Source: Bacillus dicomae | GTDB taxonomy: Bacteria > Bacillota > Bacilli > Bacillales > Bacillaceae_G | Length of the DNA: 64,000 nucleotides | Assembly (NCBI RefSeq): GCF_006494425.1 | Contig: NZ_VHIV01000002.1 | Coordinates: 62,001-126,000, forward strand | Reading direction: 5' to 3' | Part shown: positions 50,302 through 59,180 of the stretch, piece by piece | Layout of the letters: every line of letters begins with the position of its first letter | Numbering within the stretch: position 1 is the first letter of the stretch | Notes under the pieces: model-generated | Told to the model about the DNA's origin: nothing | The model's input: the letters and a program-made list of their open reading frames with translations, nothing else | Databases searched by the model: none | Position numbers and translations under genes: made by a program

Positions 50302-50900
50302 GTAAGTATGCTGGAATTGTATTAGCAGGTGGTATGTCGAGTAGATTCGGTGAGCCGAAAGCGTTAGCGGGTTGGCAAGGTAGTACGTTTATCGAGCATA
50401 TTTTGAAAGTGATGACAAGCACGCTCCAAGAAGTTGTAGTCATTAGTCATTCCGATATAAAAGAGCGAGTAAAGCAACTCGTACAAGTACCTGTTATAGA
50501 AGATATTCCGCATTATAAAGGAAATGGACCACTTGCTGGAATTGTATCAGGAATGGAATATATAGAAGCAGCTTGGTATGCTATTATGCCTTGCGATGCG
50601 CCAAATGTTTCGCATGAGTGGTTTACCATTTTATTAGAGCAAACGAGTGATGAATATGATGCAGTTGTACCTATTATTAATGGAAGAAAACAACCGTTAC
50701 TTGCAGCATATCATAACCGCGTGAAAGAAAAGATTTATACTTTGCTTCAAGAAGAAAAAAGAAGTATGGGTCAGCTTTTATCACAATGTAATGTGAAATA
50801 TGTTGCAGGAGAAGATGTGCAAGCAAATGCAAAATGGTTTATAAATGTGAATACGAAAGAAGAATATGTGCAGGCTCAAAAAGACCTTTCAAATGAATGA
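50298..50900 (+). CDS. mobA: Molybdenum cofactor guanylyltransferase
   Basis: The 200-residue enzyme joins GMP to molybdopterin. The nucleotide-binding motif [15 protein letters not shown] (residues 9-23) and the metal-binding PCDAPNV (near 97) are conserved. Length is typical. It is translated from an ATG inside the moaB stop. A terminator hairpin overlaps the final codons. Confidence 0.93.
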   Translation: MSKYAGIVLAGGMSSRFGEPKALAGWQGSTFIEHILKVMTSTLQEVVVISHSDIKERVKQLVQVPVIEDIPHYKGNGPLAGIVSGMEYIEAAWYAIMPCDAPNVSHEWFTILLEQTSDEYDAVVPIINGRKQPLLAAYHNRVKEKIYTLLQEEKRSMGQLLSQCNVKYVAGEDVQANAKWFINVNTKEEYVQAQKDLSNE

Positions 50901-50911
50901 AAGGTTTTTTG
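50878..50911 (+). terminator. moaB-mobA terminator
   Basis: AAAAAGACCTTTCA pairs with TGAAAGGTTTTTT, overlapping the mobA stop. Confidence 0.75.
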
Positions 50912-51114
50912 GTATACAGAAATTGGGGAACAATTACTGTATAAAGGTATGTGAGTAAGTTGATTTTAAGGGGAATTCTTAAAATCATTATACAGTTAAA
51001 ATACTGTATAACCATATATTAATTTTTATGGGTTTTTATTACAAGTCTGTTTAGTTATTTTTATTTTTGTTATAATGAATATAGGGATAAAGTAATATTT
51101 CACCTTGTGTATCA
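50912..51114. other. Intergenic stretch before bcr1 copy 4
   Basis: No gene seen. Two palindromic patches: GATTTTAAGGGGAATTCTTAAAATC (about 50962-50988 region, arms GATTTTAAG/CTTAAAATC) and TACTGTATA/TATACAGT. They may be leftover regulatory sites. Confidence 0.35.
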
Positions 51115-51272
51115 TTTATCCGACTTTAATGGGCAGTAAGACCCCCACCTCAAAATTCAGCGAAAGCAAAGAAGTTAGGTGGGGGATCAACTGCCCATAA
51201 AAGTCCGATTGGTTCAACTAATAATCAGTGGGGGGATGAAGAAAACCCCCACTGATTAAAGTTTCACTTTAT
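51115..51272 (+). repeat. bcr1 element, copy 4
   Basis: TTTAT at 51115-51119 and 51268-51272; body as in the other copies, with one extra G in the second hairpin. It lies between converging genes. Confidence 0.9.
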
Positions 51273-51298
51273 TTAAGTAAAGTTTACAACTGTGTAAT

Positions 51299-51330
51299 AA
51301 ACTCCCTTCGTTTTTTTGAAGGGAGTTTTT
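51299..51330 (-). terminator. Terminator of the glycosyltransferase gene
   Basis: AAACTCCCTTC pairs with GAAGGGAGTTT; bidirectional. Confidence 0.85.
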
Positions 51331-51334
51331 CTAT

Positions 51335-52480
51335 TTAAGCAAGTAACTCTGATGCGTTATGCTGAAGGACTTCTTCATATTGGTCAAGTAAGCCACGAAA
51401 GATTTCATTCCAGCTTTTTGATTTTGCATAACATGAAGCTGCTATGCCCATTTGCATAAGTTTTTCTTCATTTTGCAATAAAGAATAGATGGATGTTAAG
51501 AATGAATCCTCATTTTTGGGCGGACAAAGAACTCCCGTTTTGCCATCTGTAATAATGTTTTTAACCCCACCACTATTTGCACCGATGACAGGTGTGCCGC
51601 ATGCAAGCGATTCAAGTACGACGTTTCCGAATGTTTCGGTAGCTGATGGAAATACCATAATATTAGAACAAGCATATGCCTCAGCTAAATCCGTACCTTG
51701 TAAATATCCAGTAAACGTGATGTTCGTTTTCGGAACAGCTTCACGTAAATTTGTTGCTAGAGGACCGTCTCCGGCGATGAGCCAATGAATATCGTTTCGA
51801 GTATGTGCTGTTTTAACGATAAGGTGTTGCAGTGTATCAATATCTTTTTCAGGAGCAATCCGTCCAACATAGGAAAGGACATACTTCGCTGTAATATTAT
51901 ATTTTTTTCGGAATAGGTCTGTATTGTAAGATGGATGAAAGAGTGTGCAATCTACACCACGTCCCCATATAGAGAGAGCTTGAAAGCCTTTATGTTTTAA
52001 TTGATGTAATGTTTCAGGGGAGGGAACGAAATTTTTTTGCATATGACTATGAAACCATTTTAAATAGTTCCAAAGCATATTGGAGAGAAATTCAATTTTG
52101 TAATAGCGTAAATAAGCATCGAAATCAGTATGATAAGAACCGACAACTGGGATGTTTAACTTTTTTGCGTAATACAGTCCACAAAGTCCCATGTTGAAAG
52201 GTGTGGCAATGTGAATAATGTCAGGTTTAAAGGCAAGAAGTTCTCGTTTAATGCGCGGAGTAGGAAAAGAAAACCGACATTCTGGATATAATATTGTTAA
52301 CGGGATACTTCTCATCTTATTCACATTCGCTACGAAATTATCTTCAGCAGTATGCTGAGGGGCGAAAACAGAATAGGCGATCTTTTCTTTTTGAAAATAA
52401 CGTGTTAATCGTTCTAAAGTTTTCGCAACCCCGTTGACTTGTGGTGTAAAAGTATCGGTAAAAATGGCGACTCTCATCAT
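51335..52480 (-). CDS. Glycosyltransferase family 4 (MgtA-like)
   Basis: The 381-residue GT-B enzyme has FTDTFTPQVNGVAKTLERL at the N-terminus, the donor-site EX7E motif in FPSATETFGNVVLESLACG and the preceding VGRIAPEKDIDTL. It is close in type to the plant SQD2/ mycobacterial MgtA group that transfers sugars to lipids. It lies 10 bases after a PAP2 phosphatase gene and is probably in one operon with it. ATG 52480 has AAGGAG; a second ATG follows at once. Acceptor unknown. Confidence 0.87.
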   Translation of the reverse strand: MMRVAIFTDTFTPQVNGVAKTLERLTRYFQKEKIAYSVFAPQHTAEDNFVANVNKMRSIPLTILYPECRFSFPTPRIKRELLAFKPDIIHIATPFNMGLCGLYYAKKLNIPVVGSYHTDFDAYLRYYKIEFLSNMLWNYLKWFHSHMQKNFVPSPETLHQLKHKGFQALSIWGRGVDCTLFHPSYNTDLFRKKYNITAKYVLSYVGRIAPEKDIDTLQHLIVKTAHTRNDIHWLIAGDGPLATNLREAVPKTNITFTGYLQGTDLAEAYACSNIMVFPSATETFGNVVLESLACGTPVIGANSGGVKNIITDGKTGVLCPPKNEDSFLTSIYSLLQNEEKLMQMGIAASCYAKSKSWNEIFRGLLDQYEEVLQHNASELLA

Positions 52481-52489
52481 ATCACTCCT

Positions 52490-53023
52490 TTATGTGAAAA
52501 GTGGGATGAATTGATAAAAAGAGATGATGCCAGAGCAAGTGCCGAGGCACATACCGACGAATACATCAGACGGATAGTGAAGCCCTAAATAAATGCGAGA
52601 AATACCGACGCATAATGCTAGCGGTAATAGGAAAATAAGTAAGTTTGGATTATAGCAAATAAATGGAATAAAGACAGAGAAAACAGCCGTTGTATGACCA
52701 GACGGGAAAGAGTGGTCTTTTAATGGATGGACTGGATATTTCGCATCCTGAATTGTTAAATAAGGACGTTTTCGCGGATACCATCTTTTTAATATTTGCA
52801 CAGGAATATGGCTAATTGCTAAAGAAATAGCCGTTGCGATTGCAGCTTGATGCAAAGTACCTTTTGCGAAAATTAAAAAGAACAGTGTGAGTGTGATGGA
52901 GAAAGTCGCACCACCGATATGAGTAAGAGTGCTGAAAAAGACATTTAACGTTTTTTGATCAAAGTATCGGTTAATTCCTTTGAAAATGTAACATTCTATT
53001 TTATACAGTCCACTGGCCTTCAT
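52490..53023 (-). CDS. PAP2-family lipid phosphatase
   Basis: The 177-residue membrane protein has all three PAP2 motifs: KRWYPRKRP, PSGHTTAVFS and YLGLHYPSDVFVG. Such enzymes dephosphorylate undecaprenyl pyrophosphate or phosphatidylglycerophosphate. Five to six helices. ATG 53023 has GGGAGGAGAG. First gene of a two-gene unit with the glycosyltransferase. Confidence 0.9.
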   Translation of the reverse strand: MKASGLYKIECYIFKGINRYFDQKTLNVFFSTLTHIGGATFSITLTLFFLIFAKGTLHQAAIATAISLAISHIPVQILKRWYPRKRPYLTIQDAKYPVHPLKDHSFPSGHTTAVFSVFIPFICYNPNLLIFLLPLALCVGISRIYLGLHYPSDVFVGMCLGTCSGIISFYQFIPLFT

Positions 53024-53137
53024 GAAAACTCTCCTCCCTCGTTTACATATATATGGAGATATTAGCTTTTATTTTAATAAGATTTTGTTGAGGGAGTAAT
53101 AATGTTTTGTAAAGAAAAAGTTAGGTTTTATATAAAA

Positions 53138-53158
53138 AGCTGCCAGTATTATGGCAGC
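53138..53158 (-). terminator. ytoA terminator
   Basis: GCTGCCA pairs with TGGCAGC; TTTTTATAT follows on the minus strand. Confidence 0.75.
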
Positions 53159-53165
53159 AGTAAAA

Positions 53166-53678
53166 TCATTTTTGTAGTGATTTATAATATTGACCTTTTT
53201 CAACGTATTGTGTGCGAATTCGCTCCATATCTTTACGGTCTTCCTCGGTTAACTCACGAACGACTTTCGCTGGGCGACCGAACGCTAACGTGTTTGGCGG
53301 GATTTTCTTCCCTTGAGAAACGAGGCTTCCAGCACCGATAAAGGCTCCTTCGCCAATTTCAGCACCATCTAATATAATAGATCCCATTCCAATTAAAGCA
53401 TCTTTTTTAATATGGCAGCTATGTAAAATAACTTGATGTCCAACGGTAACATCATCTTCTAAAATTAGAGGATACTGTGGGCTTTGATGAAGTGTACATT
53501 GGTCTTGTACATTTACCCGGTCTCCAATGATTGTTGGTGATACATCACCGCGTATGACTGTATTAAACCAAATACTTGATTCTTCGCCAACGGAAACATC
53601 GCCTGTAATCGTAACGTAGTCAGCGATAAAAGCACTACTCGCAATTTTCGGATTTTTTTCTTTGTAAGGATATATCAT
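53166..53678 (-). CDS. ytoA: Gamma-class carbonic anhydrase family protein YtoA
   Basis: The 170-residue protein is a left-handed beta-helix of hexapeptide repeats (VTITGDVSVGEESSIW, VTVGHQVILHSC). The three His metal ligands are seen in QCTLHQS, VTVGHQVILHSCH. Activity as carbonic anhydrase is not certain for this group. ATG 53678 has GGAAGG. Divergent from ytpA as in B. subtilis. Confidence 0.9.
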   Translation of the reverse strand: MIYPYKEKNPKIASSAFIADYVTITGDVSVGEESSIWFNTVIRGDVSPTIIGDRVNVQDQCTLHQSPQYPLILEDDVTVGHQVILHSCHIKKDALIGMGSIILDGAEIGEGAFIGAGSLVSQGKKIPPNTLAFGRPAKVVRELTEEDRKDMERIRTQYVEKGQYYKSLQK

Positions 53679-53752
53679 ATAAAGCCTTCCTTTCCTAGAG
53701 ACTAGTTTTAGTGTATCAAATTATGAGAAAGAGTGAAATGGAGGAGAGCCGT

Positions 53753-54556
53753 ATGTGGAATTATGAAGCTGAGGAAGCAAAGGCTGTAATTGTTATCGTG
53801 CACGGCGCAATGGAATATCACGGACGTTACGAGGCCGTTGCGGAAATGTGGAATCATATCGGCTACCACGTCGTGATGGGAGATCTTCCGTCACATGGAA
53901 CGACTTCAAGAAATAGAGGACATATTGATTCATTTGATGAATACATAGAGGAAGTTAAATTATGGGTAAAAGAGGCAAGAAAGTACAGATTACCTATCTT
54001 TCTATTTGGTCATAGTATGGGTGGTCTTATCGTCATTCGTATGATGCAAGAAACGAAGAGAGAAGATGTAGACGGCATTATTTTAAGTTCGCCATGTTTA
54101 GGCGTGTTAGCTGGACCTTCTGCACCGCTTCAAGCTGCCTCAAAAATATTAAATATTATCGCTCCGAAGTTACAATTTGCAACGAATCTTACAGTGGAAA
54201 TGTCAACGCGTAATCATGAAGTGAGAGATGCGATGGAGAACGATTCATTGTTCTTGCGTAAAGTATCAGTACGTTGGTATAGTGAATTGATTAAGTCTAT
54301 CGAAATGGCTCATAAGAAAATAAATGATTTTCCAGATGTTCCGCTCTTGCTAATGCAAGCTTGTGAGGATAAACTTGTAGATAAAATACGTGTCCGCACT
54401 TGGTTTGATAATGTTAAAATAAGTGATAAGGCTTTTAAAGAATGGCCGAATTGTTATCATGAGTTATTAAATGAGTATGAGCGTGATGAAATTTTGAATT
54501 ATATTCAGTCATTTACTGAAATACGCATCAATAACATAATAGAAACAAATAAGTAA
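53753..54556 (+). CDS. ytpA: Alpha/beta hydrolase YtpA (lysophospholipase type)
   Basis: The 267-residue enzyme has IVHGAMEYHGRY near the N-terminus, the nucleophile FGHSMGG (Ser about residue 90), and a late acid/His pair (CEDKLVD, CYHELLNE). B. subtilis YtpA is a phospholipase linked to production of the lysophospholipid bacilysocin. I use ATG 53753 (GGAGGAGAG site); longer starts have no site. It precedes ytpB by 25 bases. Confidence 0.9.
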   Translation: MWNYEAEEAKAVIVIVHGAMEYHGRYEAVAEMWNHIGYHVVMGDLPSHGTTSRNRGHIDSFDEYIEEVKLWVKEARKYRLPIFLFGHSMGGLIVIRMMQETKREDVDGIILSSPCLGVLAGPSAPLQAASKILNIIAPKLQFATNLTVEMSTRNHEVRDAMENDSLFLRKVSVRWYSELIKSIEMAHKKINDFPDVPLLLMQACEDKLVDKIRVRTWFDNVKISDKAFKEWPNCYHELLNEYERDEILNYIQSFTEIRINNIIETNK

Positions 54557-54581
54557 ATTATTTGTACATTGAATAGAGGAG

Positions 54582-55658
54582 ATGAAGGAAGAAGTGAACG
54601 TACCGAGTAATCCCATAACGCTCATGGCGAAAGTATACCGTGATGTGTTTCCGGTTGTACACCATGAGCTAGCGATGTGGAAAGAGCGTGCCTACCATAT
54701 TCCGAATGATGAGCTTCATAGTCAGGCAATCGCAAGTATTGAGCATAAAACGTTTCATTGCGAGGGCGGTGGCATTTTAGCGCTATTAGCAAATGAACAC
54801 CGAGAGGAATGTATTCGTTTTATCGTCGCATATCAAACGATTAGTGACTACTTAGATAATTTATGTGATCGCAGTACATCACTTGATCCAAATGATTTTG
54901 CCGCACTCCATGAATCGATGGTAATGGCATTATCACCTGAAGTAGAAGGTGGCGGTAATTATTATCGCTATCGTGATGATCAAGATGATGGTGGTTATTT
55001 AGATGAACTTGTTGAAACATGCCAAGATGTTTTAAAGAAAACGAAGCACTATGACAAAATTGCTCCTGTTCTTCATGAACTTGCTTGTTATTATTGTGAT
55101 TTGCAAATTCATAAACACGTGAAGTTAGAAGAAAGAGAACCACGTTTAAAAACATGGTTTGAAGCACATAAAGAAAACTTACCTGAGATGAGCTGGTTTG
55201 AATTTTCAGCATGTGCTGGTTCTACGCTTGGAATCTTCTGTCTTGTCGCATATGCATTTCATGATGAATTACATGATGAAGATATTGCGAAAATTAGACA
55301 AGGGTACTTCCCTTACGTGCAAGGACTTCATATCTTACTTGATTATTTCATCGATCAAGAAGAAGACCGCGCCGGTGGGGATTTGAATTTCTGTAGTTAT
55401 TATGAAAACGAGCAAGCTATATTAGATCGTATGAAACACTTTGTAGAAGAAGCAGAGAAAAGTATTGGTGACTTGCCTCATGCGAAGTTTCATCGCCTTA
55501 TAAGCCGAGGATTACTTGGTATTTACTTATCAGATCAAAAAGTATCAGCACAAAAGAATATGCACAAAATGGCACGGCGCATTGTAAAATACGGTGGTCT
55601 CACTTCACGATTCTTCTATTGGAACGGGAAGATGTACCGAAAGAAAACGGCGCAGTGA
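54582..55658 (+). CDS. ytpB: Tetraprenyl-beta-curcumene synthase YtpB
   Basis: The 358-residue DUF2600 protein cyclises tetraprenyl diphosphate to a C35 terpene in B. subtilis. The family has no canonical DDxxD; here the acidic patches SDYLDNLCDR and DYFIDQEEDRAGGD are plausible Mg sites. ATG 54582 touches the ribosome site, so GTG 54594 (12 bases on, after GAAGGAAGAA) may be the true start. It is co-transcribed with ytpA. A terminator follows. Confidence 0.9.
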   Translation: MKEEVNVPSNPITLMAKVYRDVFPVVHHELAMWKERAYHIPNDELHSQAIASIEHKTFHCEGGGILALLANEHREECIRFIVAYQTISDYLDNLCDRSTSLDPNDFAALHESMVMALSPEVEGGGNYYRYRDDQDDGGYLDELVETCQDVLKKTKHYDKIAPVLHELACYYCDLQIHKHVKLEEREPRLKTWFEAHKENLPEMSWFEFSACAGSTLGIFCLVAYAFHDELHDEDIAKIRQGYFPYVQGLHILLDYFIDQEEDRAGGDLNFCSYYENEQAILDRMKHFVEEAEKSIGDLPHAKFHRLISRGLLGIYLSDQKVSAQKNMHKMARRIVKYGGLTSRFFYWNGKMYRKKTAQ

Positions 55659-55660
55659 TG

Positions 55661-55693
55661 AAGAAAACCACTCATATTGAGTGGTTTTCTTTT
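55661..55693. terminator. Terminator between ytpB and the PepSY gene
   Basis: AAGAAAACCACTCA pairs with TGAGTGGTTTTCTT; used from both sides. Confidence 0.85.
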
Positions 55694-55695
55694 CA

Positions 55696-56997
55696 TTATG
55701 ATCGTATTTTTGAAAATACATATATAAGAAGTTCAATCGCGAAAATAACTAAAACAGATATTCCGAATAAAGGCATGACAGCGCCTAGTATAACCATCAT
55801 GATAAAGAAAACGATGATGCTTTTCTTATCTCTTTGCTTTGGCGGTGCTGCTAATTTTCCTTTCGGCTTTCTTGCTAACCACATTTTTACTCCGTAATAA
55901 ATGAGAAGTAATAAAGATAATGTCGTTAGTAAGCATAATATTTTATTTGGCCATCCGAATAAATGACCTTCATGAAGCGGGATACCGTAAGTGAACCATT
56001 GTGCAAGTAATCCATAATCTCGATAGTCCGTTTTGGAAATGAGTTCTCCGCTATATTGATCAAAATAAGCTGTTATTTCTTCATTTGGTGCAACATGCAT
56101 ACCTGTAATACCGGAACCGCTTGATTTCGAAACAGTGAACACACCTTTCGGATCAGCTGGTAGTGAAATAACATATGGCTTCTTTATCTCAATTCCTTTT
56201 TGTAATTCATCGACAGGAATTGCTTTCGGTTCATTTGAATTCGATTCAGGAGGAGCTTCTTTTCTAGTCGCCCACGGTAATTCTTTTACCTTCGATTCAG
56301 GTGGTGCCATATACAATTTCGGATACCCGAGCGATTCATTCGACGATGCAATTTTATAAATTTGGTTGCCCATAAATCCTGACCACGGCAATCCAGATGC
56401 GACTAGCAGAACGAGTGGAATTGTAAATATAATACCGATAATAGAATGACGTCGTTTTGCTTTTTCTCGCTTATTGGATGCCGGTGTGTTTTTGAACTGG
56501 CGTATACTCATATACAACCCAGTCACAATTAAAAAGATTGTCCAGCATGCCGCAAGTTCTACAGTATAGTTAACGACAGTGCCACCAACTAAAAGAGAAC
56601 TATGTAATTCCCGCATGATATTGGCAAACGTTTCACTTGCATTTTGATCCCCAACAATTTGATTATTACTATCTAAATACACATATTTTTGTTGTCCAGT
56701 ATATTCATTTGCAATCGTAAGTCTCGTATTATAATCCCCATTAAACTCACTAATTTTCGCCACACTATAATGTGGATATTTTTTCTCTGTTAAGGAAATA
56801 GAATCAGCCATCGAAATAGATTCTGTTTGAGCACTCTTCCCAAAATATAAATCTTTATAGATGAAATCTTCAACCTCTTCCCGAAATAAATACCCAATTC
56901 CGCTCAGTGACAACGTAATAAGAAGCGGTGTAATAAAAAGCCCAGCATAAAAATGCCAACGCCAAAAAATGTAATGAAGCGAACGATTTACTTTCAT
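55696..56997 (-). CDS. PepSY-associated transmembrane protein
   Basis: The 433-residue protein has four helices: one near residues 12-35, two near 145-165 and 190-210, and a late one near 365-385, with short cytoplasmic ends. The motifs WRWHFYAGLFITPLL and HSIIGIIFTIPLVLLVASG with HLFGWPNK carry the His residues expected for haem in PepSY_TM proteins, often reductases tied to iron uptake. A Pro/Glu-rich external loop lies at about 230-265. ATG 56997. No Fur box was found upstream. Confidence 0.85.
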   Translation of the reverse strand: MKVNRSLHYIFWRWHFYAGLFITPLLITLSLSGIGYLFREEVEDFIYKDLYFGKSAQTESISMADSISLTEKKYPHYSVAKISEFNGDYNTRLTIANEYTGQQKYVYLDSNNQIVGDQNASETFANIMRELHSSLLVGGTVVNYTVELAACWTIFLIVTGLYMSIRQFKNTPASNKREKAKRRHSIIGIIFTIPLVLLVASGLPWSGFMGNQIYKIASSNESLGYPKLYMAPPESKVKELPWATRKEAPPESNSNEPKAIPVDELQKGIEIKKPYVISLPADPKGVFTVSKSSGSGITGMHVAPNEEITAYFDQYSGELISKTDYRDYGLLAQWFTYGIPLHEGHLFGWPNKILCLLTTLSLLLLIYYGVKMWLARKPKGKLAAPPKQRDKKSIIVFFIMMVILGAVMPLFGISVLVIFAIELLIYVFSKIRS

Positions 56998-57163
56998 ACT
57001 CTCTGTTCCCCTAACCTTCCCTATATGAATAACTACTTATTTAATATAGCGAGATTAAGTGTGGATACTTTGAAAGAATTGTGAAGAAAGTTAAAAGTTT
57101 TGGGGATTTTTATTGGCGAGACATACAATAAGTAATGCAAAGCTTAGTTGAATGAATCAGCTC

Positions 57164-57320
57164 TTTATCCCGCTTTAATGGGCAGTAAGACCCCCACCTC
57201 AAAATTCAGCGAAAGCAAAGAAGTTAGGTGGGAGATCAACTGCCCATAAAAGTCCGATTGGTTCAACTAATAATCAGTGGGGGATGAAGAAAACCCCCAC
57301 TGATTAAAGTTTCACTTTAT
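57164..57320 (+). repeat. bcr1 element, copy 5
   Basis: TTTAT at 57164-57168 and 57316-57320. It is inserted in the 3' end of the minus-strand gene at 57304 and supplies its present stop codon. Confidence 0.92.
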
Positions 57321-57786
57321 CTCCTTTTTGTAGCCTGATTTGAAGCGCTTTTTGAAAACAAGTAAGGGCGGTTTGGAAGTCATTCTCATCTAATTTACTT
57401 TTTCCGTAATGTTGGTAGAAAAAATCTTCATAAGCGGGTAAGTCTGGTAGTGTTTGTAGAAGTTCGGCAAAGATTGTATTTGCAGCAGAAAAATTTCTTT
57501 CCCAATGATATGTATGTGCGAGACGAAGTTTGTTAATAAAAAGTCCTTTCATGTTGTCTGTTTGTGTGTAATATTTAATTGCCTTCTGTAAGTAATGTTT
57601 ACTTTCAGAAAGGTTGCTAGCGATTCGTTCATAAACACCGATTAATCCGCAGTTTTTTCCATATAACGATCTTTCATGTAAATGCTCTTTCAAAAATACA
57701 ATCCCCTGCTTCATTTCAGCAAGGGATATAGGCTTTTCTCTAAGATTTTCATCAAATATGTATCCCATTTCAAAAGGTATATTCAT
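57304..57786 (-). CDS. TPR-like protein truncated by bcr1
   Basis: The present 160-residue product is helical with tetratricopeptide-like repeats (about 55-90, 95-125, 125-155; KHYLQKAIKYYTQTDN, TALTCFQKALQIRLQKGD). The last codons, KVKL and TAA, come from the bcr1 repeat. If the repeat and one TTTAT are removed, the frame goes on from GDK for 17 more residues (ELIHSTKLCITYCMSRQ) to TAA at about 57112. ATG 57786 overlaps the racemase stop by four bases, so it is translated with it. Function unknown. Confidence 0.7.
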   Translation of the reverse strand: MNIPFEMGYIFDENLREKPISLAEMKQGIVFLKEHLHERSLYGKNCGLIGVYERIASNLSESKHYLQKAIKYYTQTDNMKGLFINKLRLAHTYHWERNFSAANTIFAELLQTLPDLPAYEDFFYQHYGKSKLDENDFQTALTCFQKALQIRLQKGDKVKL

Positions 57787-58457
57787 TGGGCCCCCCTTAT
57801 ATTTTCTACATACATGCTAACAACCGCCTCAGCAAGACATTGAGCAGAATCAACAAAATCCTCACTCGCCACCACATTCAAATCGGTACATGCGATAATG
57901 GCAGTATCTACTGTATCTTTCAATTGTAAAACGAGCGCATTCCACAATCCGCGGGCTTCTTCAACCTCGCCAGATTTAATACAAGTAATAATTTGATTCA
58001 TCATTTCCTGCCATGTTTCATGATGAATGTATTCTATATTCCGCTTTGCAATCCCATCTTGGTAAATACCAGCTTGAACAGTTGCTTCTGTTGCGAGAAG
58101 AGCGACTCTTTTTGTATTTTCAGGAATTGCTTTTAACGTTTCATCGACTATATTTAAAATTGGAACAGAAAGAGAACGCTGTAATTCTTCAAAATAAAGA
58201 TGCGCTGTATTGCAAGGCATAGCGATAAATTCTACACCAGTACTCTCGAGTTTTTGTGCGCCTTCAATAATCGCTTTTTTCATCGCTTCGTGATCAATTG
58301 GGCGATCCATGTAAAACGGTGTTGGGCACGAGTAAATCATCATATGAGGAAAGTCCATATCATGCTTTGCTCCGTATATTGTTTGGCACTCTGCTACAAC
58401 TATATCGACGAATGGCCCAGTTGATTTTGGTCCCATTCCTGCTAGTATTCCGATCAT
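57783..58457 (-). CDS. Aspartate/glutamate racemase family protein
   Basis: The 224-residue enzyme has both catalytic Cys: Cys82 in MPCNTAH and the second in IIACTDLN near residue 188. It starts MIGILAGMGPKSTGPF, the aspartate racemase pattern (RacX/YgeA type), which interconverts L- and D-amino acids. ATG 58457 has AAAGGAGAC. Its partner gene at 57304 follows with a four-base overlap. Confidence 0.9.
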   Translation of the reverse strand: MIGILAGMGPKSTGPFVDIVVAECQTIYGAKHDMDFPHMMIYSCPTPFYMDRPIDHEAMKKAIIEGAQKLESTGVEFIAMPCNTAHLYFEELQRSLSVPILNIVDETLKAIPENTKRVALLATEATVQAGIYQDGIAKRNIEYIHHETWQEMMNQIITCIKSGEVEEARGLWNALVLQLKDTVDTAIIACTDLNVVASEDFVDSAQCLAEAVVSMYVENIRGAQ

Positions 58458-58481
58458 TGTTTCGTCTCCTTTAATATGTAA

Positions 58482-59162
58482 TTAAAAACGTTTTTTGCGA
58501 ACGATAAAAAGGAATAAGGTAAATAATAAAAATGAATATACGATAGCCCAAGCTGTGAGCCATAGCGTGTGAGTCAATATATTATATTTGTATTGCCCAA
58601 GCATTAGAAAACTTTCGACAGGTGGTAAAAACCATAGTAACTCTTTTTTAAACTGGATAGATGCAATCGTTATAAGCAATATAAATGTAAGGCTAAGCCA
58701 AGCAGTGCCTGCTTTTTGAATTATATTTCTAGTAAATAACGTTGCGATTGAAATTCCTAGTATAGAGAAAGACATGTGAGCGAGAAATCCGACTAAAAAT
58801 AAAGAAACTGTCATTTCTTCATTAAACATTTGCAAAATAATTGGGTAGATTACGGATATAAAAGATAACACAGTACAAATGAGAAGAGCCGTAATATATT
58901 TACCAACGTATAATGCGGAAATGTTATTTGTATGAGAAATAGTAATTTGTTCTTGTACAGGGTCTTCAGTATGAAAAATTGTGACCGTAATCCAGGCAGA
59001 TAATAAATAAAGTGCGAGTGCTGTTTCTAAATATGTCGGTACAATAGGAGTCGGTTTATATGTATATACAAAAAGCAAGCTCACAAAGTACATCGCAATA
59101 GGAGGGATGTACTTATACGATTTTGTATAGTCGAGAAAATGGTAACGAATAAGCGCGAACAT
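58482..59162 (-). CDS. ABC-2 type transporter permease
   Basis: The 226-residue protein has six helices and no ATPase motif. It follows its ATPase gene by 18 bases. The sequence is typical of single-subunit ABC-2 permeases in export systems (bacteriocin, Na or drug). ATG 59162 has AAGAAGG. The cargo is unknown. Confidence 0.8.
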   Translation of the reverse strand: MFALIRYHFLDYTKSYKYIPPIAMYFVSLLFVYTYKPTPIVPTYLETALALYLLSAWITVTIFHTEDPVQEQITISHTNNISALYVGKYITALLICTVLSFISVIYPIILQMFNEEMTVSLFLVGFLAHMSFSILGISIATLFTRNIIQKAGTAWLSLTFILLITIASIQFKKELLWFLPPVESFLMLGQYKYNILTHTLWLTAWAIVYSFLLFTLFLFIVRKKRF

Positions 59163-59180
59163 AATAAACCTTCTTTCGAT

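Noticed and set aside
54841-55212. 123-codon ORF opposite ytpB
   Set aside because: Shadow of a conserved gene with His/Leu-rich nonsense composition.
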